The translations under genes and the position numbers were made by a program. From the NCBI GenBank assembly GCA_947305045.1, contig CAMZCW010000004.1, positions 1 to 54,978 of the forward strand: a stretch of DNA of 54,978 nucleotides, read 5' to 3'. How positions within the stretch are numbered: position 1 is the stretch's first letter; every line of letters starts with the position of its first letter. Below the pieces are notes generated by a model that was given only the letters and a program-made list of their open reading frames with translations, ran no database searches and was not told the origin of the DNA. Source of the DNA: an uncultured Bacteroidales bacterium (GTDB lineage: Bacteria; Bacteroidota; Bacteroidia; Bacteroidales; UBA932). Shown one piece after another: positions 41,001 to 50,398 of the stretch.

Positions 41001-41173
41001 TCAGAAAGACGCGCTGTCTCTCCGCGGTACGTGTCTTCTTCACCGGAACCGACCTGTGGGAGTACACCCTTATCCAGGACGGCTGGGATCCGGAGGCCAA
41101 GAGCAACCCCACGGGCACTTCCCGTTATCCGTTCATGCGCGGTTTCTCCTTCGGCGTCAGTTTAACTTTCTAA
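38012..41173 (+). CDS. SusC/RagA-type TonB-dependent transporter (PUL2)
   Basis: A 1053-residue outer-membrane importer with signal peptide (AVAAQAQ), carboxypeptidase-like domain (KAVHGRVVEAGTGYGAIGAA), TonB-box-like LLEEVVVVGYGTVKKESLSG, plug (LVVIDGVAAE ... AAIYGSRAAGGVVLITTKKG) and a barrel ending at FSFGVSLTF. It ends at the last strand as SusC proteins normally do, in contrast to the PUL1 SusC. It pairs with the SusD 12 bp downstream. Confidence 0.95.
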   Translation: MSNTILRILRLAALATGLFTASAVAAQAQKAVHGRVVEAGTGYGAIGAAVVVDGSSTGAITDVDGNFELAAPEGSPVTVTMIGFKEVKAILQEGMVVRLEEDTELLEEVVVVGYGTVKKESLSGAIAVVKDEMLKEKGALSSPVQALQGQVPGVIITRASSAPGDESWSMSLRGAVSANNTEPLVVIDGVAAESVNELRLLNPSDIASMSFLKDGAAAIYGSRAAGGVVLITTKKGKAGKAKVSYNGSVTVKTVGRLPKLMDIDTWADAVMETLSNDGKSSDETWWKYALLAKQYKGGYIDLSQQANPFGTTAFTDVDDFVFDDKVDWFGSVFGTAVSHGHDLSVTGGTEVSSYRVSLGYQYDGSPLQYGRNNNRRYNVRATNTYKITDHVTLESILGFNRQDQVAPVDVGALLSTTVPMPGLPLFTKDGKAYRWGTWNSPAAQAEFGGDNKLAVNAFNINETLKIKFTDWLDGNVNLGYNTSSANREKDNHSVEYYNYAGTKLQALNPTAANSSYQSTSARTDFYSASAYLNAHKEFAKAHNTSLTLGAQYEFKDYRYFGVTGKDTQVGLEVVNGAGEIQLDPKPSKYQFAVASFFGRANYDYKSRYLVELNARYDGSSKFLPQNRWAFFWGASVAWHISKEPFMEAAKGWLSELKLRASYGEVGNQSGIANYDGSQFYSLIASSGALIGGSLASYIQTNGTFASTSRTWERIKNYNLGLDFGFLDGRLSGMVELFQKRNDNMLVNISYPSLIGDTAPKANSGKFKAWGYEGQLTWRDHVGKDFSYNIGGTFTFARNQLMDLGGSAKIVNNAFVSNREGYPLNSLFGLQYGGKIQTEAQREAYLEKYYEGNTIGLTSDIRLGDNMFVDQNKDGKLTEDDFIYLGSDTPEIQYSFNAGVQWKGLDFSIVFQGAGNRVVYNGINNWTVPMRALYTNSTTVAVGKTWSVDRPDGYYPAYTNKSNINNYNYQSSTWSASDGFYLRLKNITLGYSLPEDLLRKTRCLSAVRVFFTGTDLWEYTLIQDGWDPEAKSNPTGTSRYPFMRGFSFGVSLTF

Positions 41174-41185
41174 TAAGGACCAACT

Positions 41186-42907
41186 ATGAAATCTGTATCT
41201 AAAATACTGAGCATTGCGGTGATTGCCCTCAGCGCCGCCGCCTGCATGAACCTGGAGCCCAAGGATTCCCTGGGAGACGTCCAGGCTTGGTCCAAGGCTT
41301 CCAATTACGCTTTGTTCGCCAACCAGTTTTATGGCTGGACGCGCGACTTCAACGGCTCCGGAAGCGCCACCTATATGAATGCCTTTACCGATGGTGTCCA
41401 CTCCGACCATCGTTCCGACCTCATTGCCGGTCCCAACGAGAACCAGTGGAGCCAGGGTACCAATACGGTTCCGGCAACGGATGCCAACTACGGCACCCTC
41501 TACAAGCGCATCTACTACGTGAACCTGCTGCTCAAGAACGCGGAGAGCTTTGCTTCCAAGAGCGATATTGCCACGCCGGTTGGTGAGGCTTATTTCTTCC
41601 GCGCCTACCTGTTCTTCGAACTGGTACAGATGTATGGCGACGTCATTTACCTGGACGCGCCCGTGGAACTGACCAGCGAAAAACTCAAGGCCCAGCGCGA
41701 CAGTCGCGTTACCGTGGTCCGCAATTGCCTGGCCGACCTTAAGAAAGCGGTGGAACTCCTCCCGGAAACGCCCGCCGAAACCGGCCGGGTAGGGAAGGGA
41801 GCTGCAAACGCCCTCATCAGCCGTATCGGCCTGTATGAAGGAACCTGGCAGAAGTACCACAAGGGCGATGCCGCCGCATCCAAGGAGTTCCTCTCCGATG
41901 CTGCCGCCGGCGCCAAGGCCGTGATTGATTCCAAGCAGTATAGCCTGTTTTACGACGCCGGCCTCGGTGGACGGGACAGCTACAAGTACATGTTCATCCT
42001 GGAAAATGTAGACTGCAATCCCGCCAAACTCACCAAGAGTGACAACAAGGAGTACATCCTGGCCCACTGCCACGACGAGGCCCTCAAGAAGATAGGCACG
42101 AACATTACCCATGGTGCCCAGAATTCCGGTGTGTACCTGACCAAGAAACTGGCCGATATGTACCGCTGCCAGGATGGCCTGCCCATTGCCAAGAGCCCGC
42201 TCTTCCAGGGGTATGCTTCCCAGAACAGCGAATTCTCCAACCGGGACAACCGCATGAACGCCACCATGCTCCAGCATGGCCAGAAATACTGGAACAACGA
42301 CGGTAAGTGGCGCACCACCTGGACCGTTGCCGATGAAGAGAACGCCCTTACCTGCGACCGTCGTTCCAACTCCGGTTACATCAACAACAAATGGGCAACC
42401 GAACGGCAGGTGGACGACACCAACGAAGGCTACGACTATCCGGTTATCCGCTATGCGGAAGTGCTGCTGAACTATGCAGAAGCCAAGTTTGAACTGGATG
42501 GCGCCATCTCCGACGCCGACCTGGACCTCTCCCTGAACCTGGTCCGCGGCCGTTCCAACCCTTCCATGGTAAAGCTTTCCAATGCGCTGGTGAATGCCAA
42601 CGGCCTGGATATGCTGGAGGAAATCCGTTGCGAACGCTCCGTGGAACTTGTCCTGGAGGGCTTCCGTATCGATGACCTCAAACGCTGGAAGACCGCCGAG
42701 AAGGAAATGCCCGGCAACCTGACCGGCATCAAACTTACCGGCACCTGGTATGAAACCAACTGGTCCAACCAGTCCCGTCCCAAAGACGGTGATGGTTGCA
42801 TCATCCTGTACGACGGACGTAGCTGGAGCGCCAAGAACTATCTGCTCCCGCTGCCCTCCGACGAGCGTCAGCTGAACCCGAACCTGGGCCAGAACCCCGG
42901 TTGGTAA
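41186..42907 (+). CDS. SusD/RagB-family surface glycan-binding lipoprotein (PUL2)
   Basis: A 573-residue lipoprotein (lipobox SAAAC). SusD blocks include NLEPKDSLGDVQAWSKASN, GEAYFFRAYLFFELVQMYGD (about 134-153), DYPVIRYAEVLLNYAEAKFE (about 415-434) and EIRCERSVELVLEGFRIDDL. Cotranscribed with susC (12-bp gap) and followed by the surface glycan-binding protein. Forms the substrate lid of the SusC barrel. Confidence 0.95.
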   Translation: MKSVSKILSIAVIALSAAACMNLEPKDSLGDVQAWSKASNYALFANQFYGWTRDFNGSGSATYMNAFTDGVHSDHRSDLIAGPNENQWSQGTNTVPATDANYGTLYKRIYYVNLLLKNAESFASKSDIATPVGEAYFFRAYLFFELVQMYGDVIYLDAPVELTSEKLKAQRDSRVTVVRNCLADLKKAVELLPETPAETGRVGKGAANALISRIGLYEGTWQKYHKGDAAASKEFLSDAAAGAKAVIDSKQYSLFYDAGLGGRDSYKYMFILENVDCNPAKLTKSDNKEYILAHCHDEALKKIGTNITHGAQNSGVYLTKKLADMYRCQDGLPIAKSPLFQGYASQNSEFSNRDNRMNATMLQHGQKYWNNDGKWRTTWTVADEENALTCDRRSNSGYINNKWATERQVDDTNEGYDYPVIRYAEVLLNYAEAKFELDGAISDADLDLSLNLVRGRSNPSMVKLSNALVNANGLDMLEEIRCERSVELVLEGFRIDDLKRWKTAEKEMPGNLTGIKLTGTWYETNWSNQSRPKDGDGCIILYDGRSWSAKNYLLPLPSDERQLNPNLGQNPGW

Positions 42908-42927
42908 TCGTTAAAATGCGTATGATT

Positions 42928-45429
42928 ATGAAAAAGAGCTATATAATCCTTGCCGTGCTGGCACTGGGCACCCTGGCTGCCTGCAAAAAGGAGGCGACAC
43001 CTACGATGAGTCCCGTTGTGCTGGTGAAGGAAATCGCCATGACCTTTGGAGATGACGTGGCAGCCAAAGTCTATGTAGACGAAAACGGAGATGCCGTGTT
43101 CCCGCTGCAGGCGGGAAAGAACGTCACGGTTGGCTGTTCGTTCACCCCTGATGCCAGCGAACTTACCTCCAGGCAAATCCGCTGGTCCTCCTCCAACGAA
43201 GAGGTGGCCACTGTGGACGATGGCCTGATCACCGGTGTGAACGAAGGCGAGGCCGGTATTACCGTGCAGCAGTATCCGTTCAGCGTGACCGCACAGGCTA
43301 CCCTGAAGGTGAAAGTGTTCAAAACGGCCGTTCCGGCTACCGGCGTGAGCATTGTCGTTCCCGCCGACCGTGAACTGCATACCGATGATACTCCCATTGT
43401 TTATGAAGGGGAAACCATTGACCTGGACGCGCTTGTGACCCCGAAGGAGGCAACCTACAAGACGGTGATCTGGAGTGTGGACAAGAGCGATATTGCCACC
43501 ATCGACCCTATCAGCGGCGAACTGACCGGTGTGAAGGAGGGGCAGGCGACCGTTACGGCTACTTGCGTGGAGGAAAAGGACGTGAAGGCGTCCGCTACCT
43601 TCACCATTGCGCCCAGCGTTGCTCCTTCGAGCATCCAATTCCTCAGCGAAGGTGGCCTTCTTTCTGTTGCCGATGCCACTTACACAATTGAATATGAGAC
43701 GGTTCCCGCCCTGTGCAACCGCTCCGTGATTATCTGGCAGAGCTCCGACGAAGAGGTGGCTACCGTAGAGAAGGGCGTTGTTACGCTGCACAAGTACGGG
43801 AAGGTGGAGATTAGCGCTACCTGCCCGGACAGCGACGACCCCAACGCCAGCGCCAGCCTCACCCTGAACATTCCGGCCGGCTACTACCATGAGCACCTGG
43901 AGAATCCCGCCCTGTGGATTCCGAAGACCACTGGCATGACCATGACGCTCAGGATCAGTGATGCCGGAGAAACCTACTACGACATTGTCCCCAATAAGAA
44001 CAATGCCAATACCGGTCGAGGCGACTTCGCCCGTGTGGCTCCCACCTTCATTTCCCGCGCGTACCCCATCATCACCCTCCGTTTGGACGACGTGAATGAC
44101 AAGGCCGACGAAACGGGTGTGGATGGCAAGAAGTTCTCGCGCAATATCAACCTGGATACTTCCGGCAGCGCCGAGGATGGCACCAAATTCTCCGGGAACG
44201 TAGGCGGCAACAACAACAAGTGGCTGCGCAAGATCCCTTGCTCCGACGGCTCCGTAATCCTGGTGTACGACCTTTCCTCCCAGGCCTTTGCCAACGGTGG
44301 CGTGCTCCCTGAGAATGTTCCCGTGAACTTCTCCACCTGGCAAATCAAGTATGCCGATATCCGCAACAGCGGCAAGGAGGACATCAAGGACATCAATAAC
44401 ATGAGCTACCGCTTCTTCTGGTTCCACACCTTCACCTCCAATGAGGAGATGAATGCCTATCTTGCCGGCTGGACGGCCCGGACAGGTATCACCTACGAAG
44501 GCGGCCCCGGTTGGGAAGAACCCGAACCGCCGGCAGTCCCCGCCGGCCTCAAGCTGGACAAGGCCTCCGACAAGGCTTCCATTACCGACGGCACCTATAC
44601 TATCGGCTATACTACCTCTCCCGCTATCGGTGACGACGTCCCGTCCATCACCTGGACTAGTTCCAATCCTGATGTCGCTACCGTAGCAGACGGCGTGGTG
44701 ACCATCCTGTCCGTCGGCTCTGTGCAGATTACCGCAACCTGCGTGGGGGACAAGGATGCTCCGGAAGGGTTTGTGCGCAGCGCTACCTTCACCCTGGATA
44801 TTCCCGTGGGCTTCTACCAGGAGCACATGACCCATGCCGAACTCTGGGCAAAGGGACAAAATGGAACGGAAATCACCCAGCTCACCAGTGGTGCCGGTGA
44901 AACCTACCTGAATGTGGTGCCCGAGAACCAGACCAGCAAGGGCCGTGGCGACATCAAGCACGTTGGCGCCGTTTCCCTGAACCGCGCCTATCCCATTGTC
45001 ACGTTCCGCATCGACGACGTGAACGACAGGGCCGACGAAACCGGTACCGAGGGGAAGAAATTCTCCCGCAACATTAACATGGATACGAACGGCATGGGAA
45101 CGGATGACAAGGAATACAAGGGCAACTTTGGAGGAAGCAACAACAAGTGGAGCAAGAAGATCAAGTGCTCTGACGGCTCTTCCATCCTGGTGTACAACCT
45201 TGCTTCCCAGTCCTTCGCTACGGGTGGTATCCTTCCGGAAGATGTGACGGCAAACCTGACTACCTTCCAGATCAAGTATGCCGATATCAAGAACTCCGAC
45301 AGCTCCAATATCCAGGACATCAGTCATTTGACCTACCGCTTCTTCTGGTTCCATACCTTCCAGAGCGAGGATGAATTGAATGCATATCTGGCCCAGTGGT
45401 CCAGCAAAACAGGAATAACCTATGAATAA
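42928..45429 (+). CDS. Surface glycan-binding lipoprotein with Big2-like repeats and two C-terminal binding modules
   Basis: An 833-residue lipoprotein (lipobox LAAC). Four Ig-like Big2-type domains (cores such as IRWSSSNEEVATVDDGLITG, VIWSVDKSDIATIDP, IIWQSSDEEVATVEKG and ITWTSSNPDVATVADG) are arranged as three, then module 1, then one, then module 2. The two modules of about 195 residues (YYHEHLENPALW ... and FYQEHMTHAELW ...) are close paralogs with AYPI-[IV]-T-[LF]-R, KKFSRNIN, NNKW, YRFFWFHTF. They resemble what I recall as DUF4979-type modules. Position after SusD (SusE/SGBP slot) supports glycan capture. It overlaps the next gene by 8 bp. The in-frame start at 42928 places the signal at the N-terminus. 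Confidence 0.82.
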   Translation: MKKSYIILAVLALGTLAACKKEATPTMSPVVLVKEIAMTFGDDVAAKVYVDENGDAVFPLQAGKNVTVGCSFTPDASELTSRQIRWSSSNEEVATVDDGLITGVNEGEAGITVQQYPFSVTAQATLKVKVFKTAVPATGVSIVVPADRELHTDDTPIVYEGETIDLDALVTPKEATYKTVIWSVDKSDIATIDPISGELTGVKEGQATVTATCVEEKDVKASATFTIAPSVAPSSIQFLSEGGLLSVADATYTIEYETVPALCNRSVIIWQSSDEEVATVEKGVVTLHKYGKVEISATCPDSDDPNASASLTLNIPAGYYHEHLENPALWIPKTTGMTMTLRISDAGETYYDIVPNKNNANTGRGDFARVAPTFISRAYPIITLRLDDVNDKADETGVDGKKFSRNINLDTSGSAEDGTKFSGNVGGNNNKWLRKIPCSDGSVILVYDLSSQAFANGGVLPENVPVNFSTWQIKYADIRNSGKEDIKDINNMSYRFFWFHTFTSNEEMNAYLAGWTARTGITYEGGPGWEEPEPPAVPAGLKLDKASDKASITDGTYTIGYTTSPAIGDDVPSITWTSSNPDVATVADGVVTILSVGSVQITATCVGDKDAPEGFVRSATFTLDIPVGFYQEHMTHAELWAKGQNGTEITQLTSGAGETYLNVVPENQTSKGRGDIKHVGAVSLNRAYPIVTFRIDDVNDRADETGTEGKKFSRNINMDTNGMGTDDKEYKGNFGGSNNKWSKKIKCSDGSSILVYNLASQSFATGGILPEDVTANLTTFQIKYADIKNSDSSNIQDISHLTYRFFWFHTFQSEDELNAYLAQWSSKTGITYE

Positions 45430-46780
45430 GATTTTGACAATTACCGCAGCGTTTGCCCTCATGGTGGGGGCAAGCGCCTGCAATAAGAATCTTCAGCATG
45501 GCGTGACAGACCTCACGCTTCCCGAGAAGAAGGTGGAACCGGTGGAGGTTACATTCCAGCACCCCGGTGCCTATGTGAATGCGGCCGATATCGCCCGTGC
45601 CAAAGCCGCAGTAGCTGCCGCAGATGTGACAGATCCGGTCTATGCCGCATGGCAGAGCTTCTGCAAAAGTCCTTGGGCGCAGGAGACCATTCAGCCCCAT
45701 GTGCTGGAGACGGTGGTCCGTGGCGACGCAACCGGCACCGGAACTACCGAGAACTATATTACCTGCTGTGAACAGGCTGGCGCAGCTTTCCAGCTGGCTC
45801 TCCGCTGGCAAATCTCCGGAGAGGTTAAATATGCGGAGGCCGCCCGTTCCATCCTGAACGGCTGGGCCGCCGGTTGTAAGCGAATCACGGCCAACGACAA
45901 CAACCAGTATTTGCTGGTGGGCTTCCAGGGACATGCTTTTGCCAACGCGGCGGAACTGCTGCGTGGATATGAAGGCTGGACTGCCTCCGAGCAGGAGAAG
46001 TTCAAGAACTGGCTGCGTACCATTTGGCTCACCAAGGCCCAGTGGTTCATTGACAACCACGGCGGCAGCGGCGTGTGCAACCTGCATTACTGGTCCAACT
46101 GGGAACTTTGCAACCTGTCGGCCATCCTGGCAATCGGCATTTATCTGGACGATGAAGCGCTAGTGAACTACGTGAACAAGGAGTGGCTGGCCGGAAAGGG
46201 CAGCGGTGCGCTCAGAAACTTTGTCCCGTATAATCCCATTGCCGATCCTTCCGGTCACAGCGCCGCTATTGCCCAGCACATGGAGAGCGGCCGTGACCAG
46301 GGCCATGCTACACTGTGCGTTTCCATGGCTGCCGAACTGTGCCGCATGGCGCAGAACGCGGGCCTGGATTTCTGGGGAACGGACAACGACCGCGTGCTGG
46401 CCGCCTTTGAGTATACGGCCAAATATAATGTAAAGCCCAACGGCACCTTTATCACTACCTCCATGCCGTTTACGCGCTATGAGTACTGCCCGGCCGGCTG
46501 CGGCTGCGGATCCGGCCATAGCGCCACCCATACGGTTGTTTCCGCCGACGGCCGCGGTAAGGTGCGTCCGGGATGGGAACTCATCTATGCCCATTATATC
46601 AAGGAAGCGGGACGGGCTGCCAATACCTGCTACTATACCAAACTTTTTGCCGAGCAACTCCGTTACACGGACAACGTGCTTACAGGCGACGGCGGTGCAG
46701 GCGACAGCCGGTATGGAACGACCAACGCCGCCTTCGACCAGTTGGGCTGGGGAACCCTCCTCTTTTATCAGGGCGAATAA
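45422..46780 (+). CDS. Alginate-lyase-fold polysaccharide lyase (PL38-like), lipoprotein
   Basis: A 452-residue lipoprotein (lipobox ASAC). It is helix-rich like (alpha/alpha)n-barrel lyases. Conserved alginate-lyase superfamily blocks are FQGHAFANAAELLRGY, NLHYWSNWELCNLSAILAIG (about 220-239, catalytic Asn/Trp region), ESGRDQGHATLCVSMAAELC (about 288-307, catalytic His) and FEYTAKYNV. The RDQGH...EYxAKYN pattern fits PL38-type endo-acting lyases on polyglucuronate or related uronans; exact family needs a profile search. Its 8-bp overlap with the glycan-binding gene implies coupled translation. This enzyme defines PUL2 as uronate-directed. Confidence 0.7.
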   Translation: MNKILTITAAFALMVGASACNKNLQHGVTDLTLPEKKVEPVEVTFQHPGAYVNAADIARAKAAVAAADVTDPVYAAWQSFCKSPWAQETIQPHVLETVVRGDATGTGTTENYITCCEQAGAAFQLALRWQISGEVKYAEAARSILNGWAAGCKRITANDNNQYLLVGFQGHAFANAAELLRGYEGWTASEQEKFKNWLRTIWLTKAQWFIDNHGGSGVCNLHYWSNWELCNLSAILAIGIYLDDEALVNYVNKEWLAGKGSGALRNFVPYNPIADPSGHSAAIAQHMESGRDQGHATLCVSMAAELCRMAQNAGLDFWGTDNDRVLAAFEYTAKYNVKPNGTFITTSMPFTRYEYCPAGCGCGSGHSATHTVVSADGRGKVRPGWELIYAHYIKEAGRAANTCYYTKLFAEQLRYTDNVLTGDGGAGDSRYGTTNAAFDQLGWGTLLFYQGE

Positions 46781-46785
46781 TTTTG

Positions 46786-46809
46786 TAAATTTGAGGAATT
46801 TAGTTCCTC
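46786..46809 (+). promoter_or_regulatory. Promoter box and leader hairpin of the hybrid two-component gene
   Basis: TAAATTTG (46786-46793) is a perfect TAnnTTTG box 20 bp before the ATG. Directly after it GAGGAA (46793-46798) and TTCCTC (46804-46809) form a 6-bp hairpin in what would be the very start of the transcript. Confidence 0.5.
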
Positions 46810-46813
46810 GGAT

Positions 46814-49800
46814 ATGATGCAACGAATTCGCATATTTGCTGCAGCGGTGCTGCTCCTGTTATCAGGGGCAGCACAGGCTGCGCAAACAACGCCTGTTTTG
46901 TTCCGTCACCTGGATGAGCGTGGCGGCCTGCCGGACAACAACGTCCGCAGTTTCCTCATGCTCCCGGACGGGCGCATGCTCATCCGTACCTCGTCCTACC
47001 TGAGTATCTTCGACGGGGAGAACTGCCGCAATTTCCAATGGGATCCGGAACGGATTCCCTATACGGAATACAGCGGCGAAAGCGGCATGTCTTATGTGGA
47101 GACGGGCCATCTGGTGCTCCTGAAAACCCTGGGGCAGCGCTGGGCATTCGACGTTTCCCGTGAACAATTTGTCTATGAAGGCATTCCGGAGTCGGAGGAG
47201 GAGCATCCCCAACCGGTTTCGCAGGACGGCCCCAACAGCCGCAACCTGCAGGTACGTGCCGCCGATGGCGCCCTGTGGGTACTGACGGACAAGAAAGTGT
47301 CCCGTATCGGCGCCGATGGAAACATCCGCGAGGTAGTCCTGCTCCCGGAGGGAAGCGATGATCTCTTTACCGCCATTGCCGTGGGGAAGGATGGCAGGGT
47401 GTGGCTGGGCTCGGCCCGTTCCGGCCTGCGGATTGTTCTGGCCGATGGCAGCGTTCAGCAGCTCCCTTACATGGAAGCGACCGACGGACGCCGGATCGAA
47501 CAGCATACGGATATCTCCTGTATTTATGCCGACAACCGGGGCGGCATCTGGATTGGAACGCAGAATGAAGGCCTGCTGTTCTCGCATCCCGACATCCTGC
47601 ATTTCCGGACGGTCAACAACGGGACCCTGTCCGGCGGTGTTTTCCGCGACCAGGGAATGAAATGCTTCGCAGAGGTTTCCGGCGGCAAGGTGCTCGTGGG
47701 AACCGTCAAGGGCTTAGCCTTATATGAGCCTGACGCCAACCGGGTATCCTATCCCTGGCCCGCCCTCAAGGATGCCCTGGTCATCAGCCTGTATGTGGAT
47801 TCGCAGCAGGCTGTCTGGGTGGGAACTTTTTATGATGGAATGTATCGGATAGACCCGGTGACGGGCCGTATCCGCAACTATAACTGGCCGGAAGACGGAA
47901 ATGTGGATGTCTCCTACAAGCGTGGCCGCGTTAACCGCAATTGTGTCCGCAGCCTGTTGGAAACGGCCGATGGCACGTACTGGATTTCGGTCTACGGCGG
48001 CGTGGGGCGTTTCAATCCTGTCACCGGAGAAATCCGCCTGCTGAGTGAAAAGCATCCGGAGCTTTCGTCCCAGCGCATCGTCCGTGTCCTTACTTATTCG
48101 GAAGACGGAATCCTGGAAGGGATGGGGGACCATGGCCTGTTTCGCTACAGCGCACCGCTCGACAGCATATTGGCGCTTTCGGCCGTCAGCCCTTATCAGT
48201 CCCCTCAGGCCAAAGTGATGAGCCGTGTGGAATATGCTCCCGGCGAATGGTGGTTTACTACAGCATCCCGTATGGGACGCTCCTGCAGTGGTGCTACGCA
48301 GCCGGAAATCACTTATTATTCCGAAGAATACGGGATTTCCTGCGGCGCTTTTCTGGAGAATGCGGTTCTGAAACACTCTTCCGGCAAGCTCCTCTTTGGC
48401 GGAGCATCCGGTTTTGTGGTGGTGGATCCGAAAGCCGCGCATCTGCCGGATGAAGGCATTGCGCCGGTGATATCGGCCATTACGGTAGACGGAGAACCCC
48501 GTTTCCCGGAAGACGGAAAGTTGACCGTTCGCTATAATGAACATGATATATCTTTATACCTGAGCAATTTGAACTACGCGAATCCGTCCCTTTCCGTTTA
48601 CCAATATATGCTGGAGGGACAGGACCGCAAGCGCACCACCGTGTCATCCAGTTATTCGCACCAGGTACGGTGGAATTCCCTTCGTCCGGGTAAGTATGTG
48701 TTCCGAGCCAACGCCTCCAACAATATGCTGGATTGGAGTCCGGAGACGTCGCTGGAGATTGAGGTGAAACCTCCGTTCTGGGCTACGGTATGGGCGTTCG
48801 TGGTGTATGCACTGCTGGCTGTCATGGGCCTTCTGGGCGTAACTTGGTGGGCCTATCAGCGGCAGCTTCGGAAACTGCGGGACAGTGCACAGGCGGAGCG
48901 GCACAGGCAGGAAAAGGAGCTGGTGGAAATGAAGATGCGCTTTTTTACGAATATCTCCCATGAACTCCGTACACCGCTGTCGCTTATTCTGTTGCCGCTG
49001 GAGAGCCTGATGAAAGAGAAGGAGGAGGGGAGTGCAGAATACAGGAAGCTGGACACCATGCACCGCAACGCCCAGTCACTGCTGGAACTGGTGAACCACC
49101 TGCTGGACTTCCGTAAACTGGAGATGGGGGGCGAAAAGCTGCATGCAGGCGTGGGCAGTTTCTCCGATTTTGCCTCCTCTGTGGTGGAATCGTTCCAACT
49201 GGGAGCGCAGGAGAAGGGGATTACGCTCACTTTCCTGGACGAGACAGGCAATCCGCTGGTATCCTTTGACAAATCCATGATGCAGAAGGTGCTCAACAAT
49301 CTGCTGTCCAATGCGTTGAAGTATACACCGGAAGAGGGGGCCGTCCATGTGTACCTTACCCGTGAGGAGAATCGGATAAAAGTGGCGGTATCCGACACCG
49401 GACGCGGAATACCGGCAGCAGACTTACCGGACATCTTCGACCGCTTTTATCGGAGCGGAAATGCCGGAACTACTTCCGGGACGGGTATCGGCCTGTCCCT
49501 GGTGAAACAATATGTCGAGATGCACGGCGGTACCGTGGCGGTGGAGTCCAGGGAAGGGGAGGGCTCGGTGTTCTCCTTTACGCTGCCGTTGCCTGCTCAG
49601 GCCGGCGAGCGCCCGGAAGAACCGCAGGCGCCCTTGGAGCAAGCCTCCCGGCGTATCCTGGTGGTGGATGACAATGCCGACTTCCGGAATTATCTGGAGG
49701 AAGAGCTTTCTCCCCTGTATGCGGTAACCACGGCTTCCAGCGGGGAAGATGCGCTGAAAAAGCTCTCGTCGGCCCAGGTGGACCTGGTGGTTTCCGACGT

Positions 49801-50398
49801 GATGATGCCGGGCATCAGCGGCTTGGAACTCACCCGTGCCATCAAGGAAAACGTGGAAACATCGCATATCCCGGTCATCCTCCTCACGGCGCGTACATCT
49901 GACGATGTCCGCACGGAAAGTTATGAGCAGGGAGCCGATGCCTACCTCACCAAGCCCTTCCTGGTAGAAATGCTGCTGGCGCGTGTCCGCAACCTCCTGG
50001 ACGAGCGGGAGAAACGGATGAAATCTTTCTCCTCCGGCGCCGATGTCTCGCCCATGCACGTGACCATTACCACGTTGGACCAGAAGCTGATGGCCCGCAT
50101 CATGGAGTGCCTGGAACAGAACATGGACAATGCCGACTATTCCGTGGAGCAACTGGCCTCGGACGTGGGCATGCACCGGATGAACCTGTATCGCAAGATT
50201 CAGAACCTGTACGGCATGACCCCTTCCGAGTTCATCCGCACCATGCGCCTGAAGCGTGCCGCCCAGATTATTGCCGACGATCCCAACCTGAATGTGGCCG
50301 AAGTGGCCTATATGGTGGGTTTCAATACGCCCAAGTATTTCACCAAGTACTTCAAGGAACTCTTTGGGGTACTGCCCTCCCAATACAAGAAACCATGA
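46814..50398 (+). CDS. Hybrid two-component system sensor/regulator (HTCS) of PUL2
   Basis: A 1194-residue single-chain two-component system. Signal peptide; a periplasmic sensor with Reg_prop propeller repeats (for example DGRVWLGSARSGLRI, GGIWIGTQNEGLLF, QAVWVGTFYDGMYRI); a Y_Y_Y domain (about 575-650); a transmembrane helix (about 660-682); HisKA with ISHELRTPLSL (His near 716); HATPase with NNLLSNALKYTPEEG (about 828), DTGRGIP and GTGIGLSLVKQY; a receiver domain (about 944-1060) with VVSDVMMPG (phospho-Asp near 996) and TKPF; and a C-terminal AraC-type DNA-binding domain (about 1096-1194). It senses an oligosaccharide from the target glycan and activates the PUL. All key residues are present. 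ATGA overlap with the GH97 gene. Confidence 0.96.
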   Translation: MMQRIRIFAAAVLLLLSGAAQAAQTTPVLFRHLDERGGLPDNNVRSFLMLPDGRMLIRTSSYLSIFDGENCRNFQWDPERIPYTEYSGESGMSYVETGHLVLLKTLGQRWAFDVSREQFVYEGIPESEEEHPQPVSQDGPNSRNLQVRAADGALWVLTDKKVSRIGADGNIREVVLLPEGSDDLFTAIAVGKDGRVWLGSARSGLRIVLADGSVQQLPYMEATDGRRIEQHTDISCIYADNRGGIWIGTQNEGLLFSHPDILHFRTVNNGTLSGGVFRDQGMKCFAEVSGGKVLVGTVKGLALYEPDANRVSYPWPALKDALVISLYVDSQQAVWVGTFYDGMYRIDPVTGRIRNYNWPEDGNVDVSYKRGRVNRNCVRSLLETADGTYWISVYGGVGRFNPVTGEIRLLSEKHPELSSQRIVRVLTYSEDGILEGMGDHGLFRYSAPLDSILALSAVSPYQSPQAKVMSRVEYAPGEWWFTTASRMGRSCSGATQPEITYYSEEYGISCGAFLENAVLKHSSGKLLFGGASGFVVVDPKAAHLPDEGIAPVISAITVDGEPRFPEDGKLTVRYNEHDISLYLSNLNYANPSLSVYQYMLEGQDRKRTTVSSSYSHQVRWNSLRPGKYVFRANASNNMLDWSPETSLEIEVKPPFWATVWAFVVYALLAVMGLLGVTWWAYQRQLRKLRDSAQAERHRQEKELVEMKMRFFTNISHELRTPLSLILLPLESLMKEKEEGSAEYRKLDTMHRNAQSLLELVNHLLDFRKLEMGGEKLHAGVGSFSDFASSVVESFQLGAQEKGITLTFLDETGNPLVSFDKSMMQKVLNNLLSNALKYTPEEGAVHVYLTREENRIKVAVSDTGRGIPAADLPDIFDRFYRSGNAGTTSGTGIGLSLVKQYVEMHGGTVAVESREGEGSVFSFTLPLPAQAGERPEEPQAPLEQASRRILVVDDNADFRNYLEEELSPLYAVTTASSGEDALKKLSSAQVDLVVSDVMMPGISGLELTRAIKENVETSHIPVILLTARTSDDVRTESYEQGADAYLTKPFLVEMLLARVRNLLDEREKRMKSFSSGADVSPMHVTITTLDQKLMARIMECLEQNMDNADYSVEQLASDVGMHRMNLYRKIQNLYGMTPSEFIRTMRLKRAAQIIADDPNLNVAEVAYMVGFNTPKYFTKYFKELFGVLPSQYKKP

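Noticed and set aside
42868..45483. Long minus-strand open frame opposite the PUL2 glycan-binding gene
   Set aside because: Shadow of biased codons on the plus strand; the plus-strand protein has four Ig-like domains and a lipobox.
50107..50394. Long N-terminal extension of the GH97 reading frame
   Set aside because: It lies entirely within the AraC-domain codons of the HTCS gene; the signal peptide starts at 50395 with an ATGA overlap.
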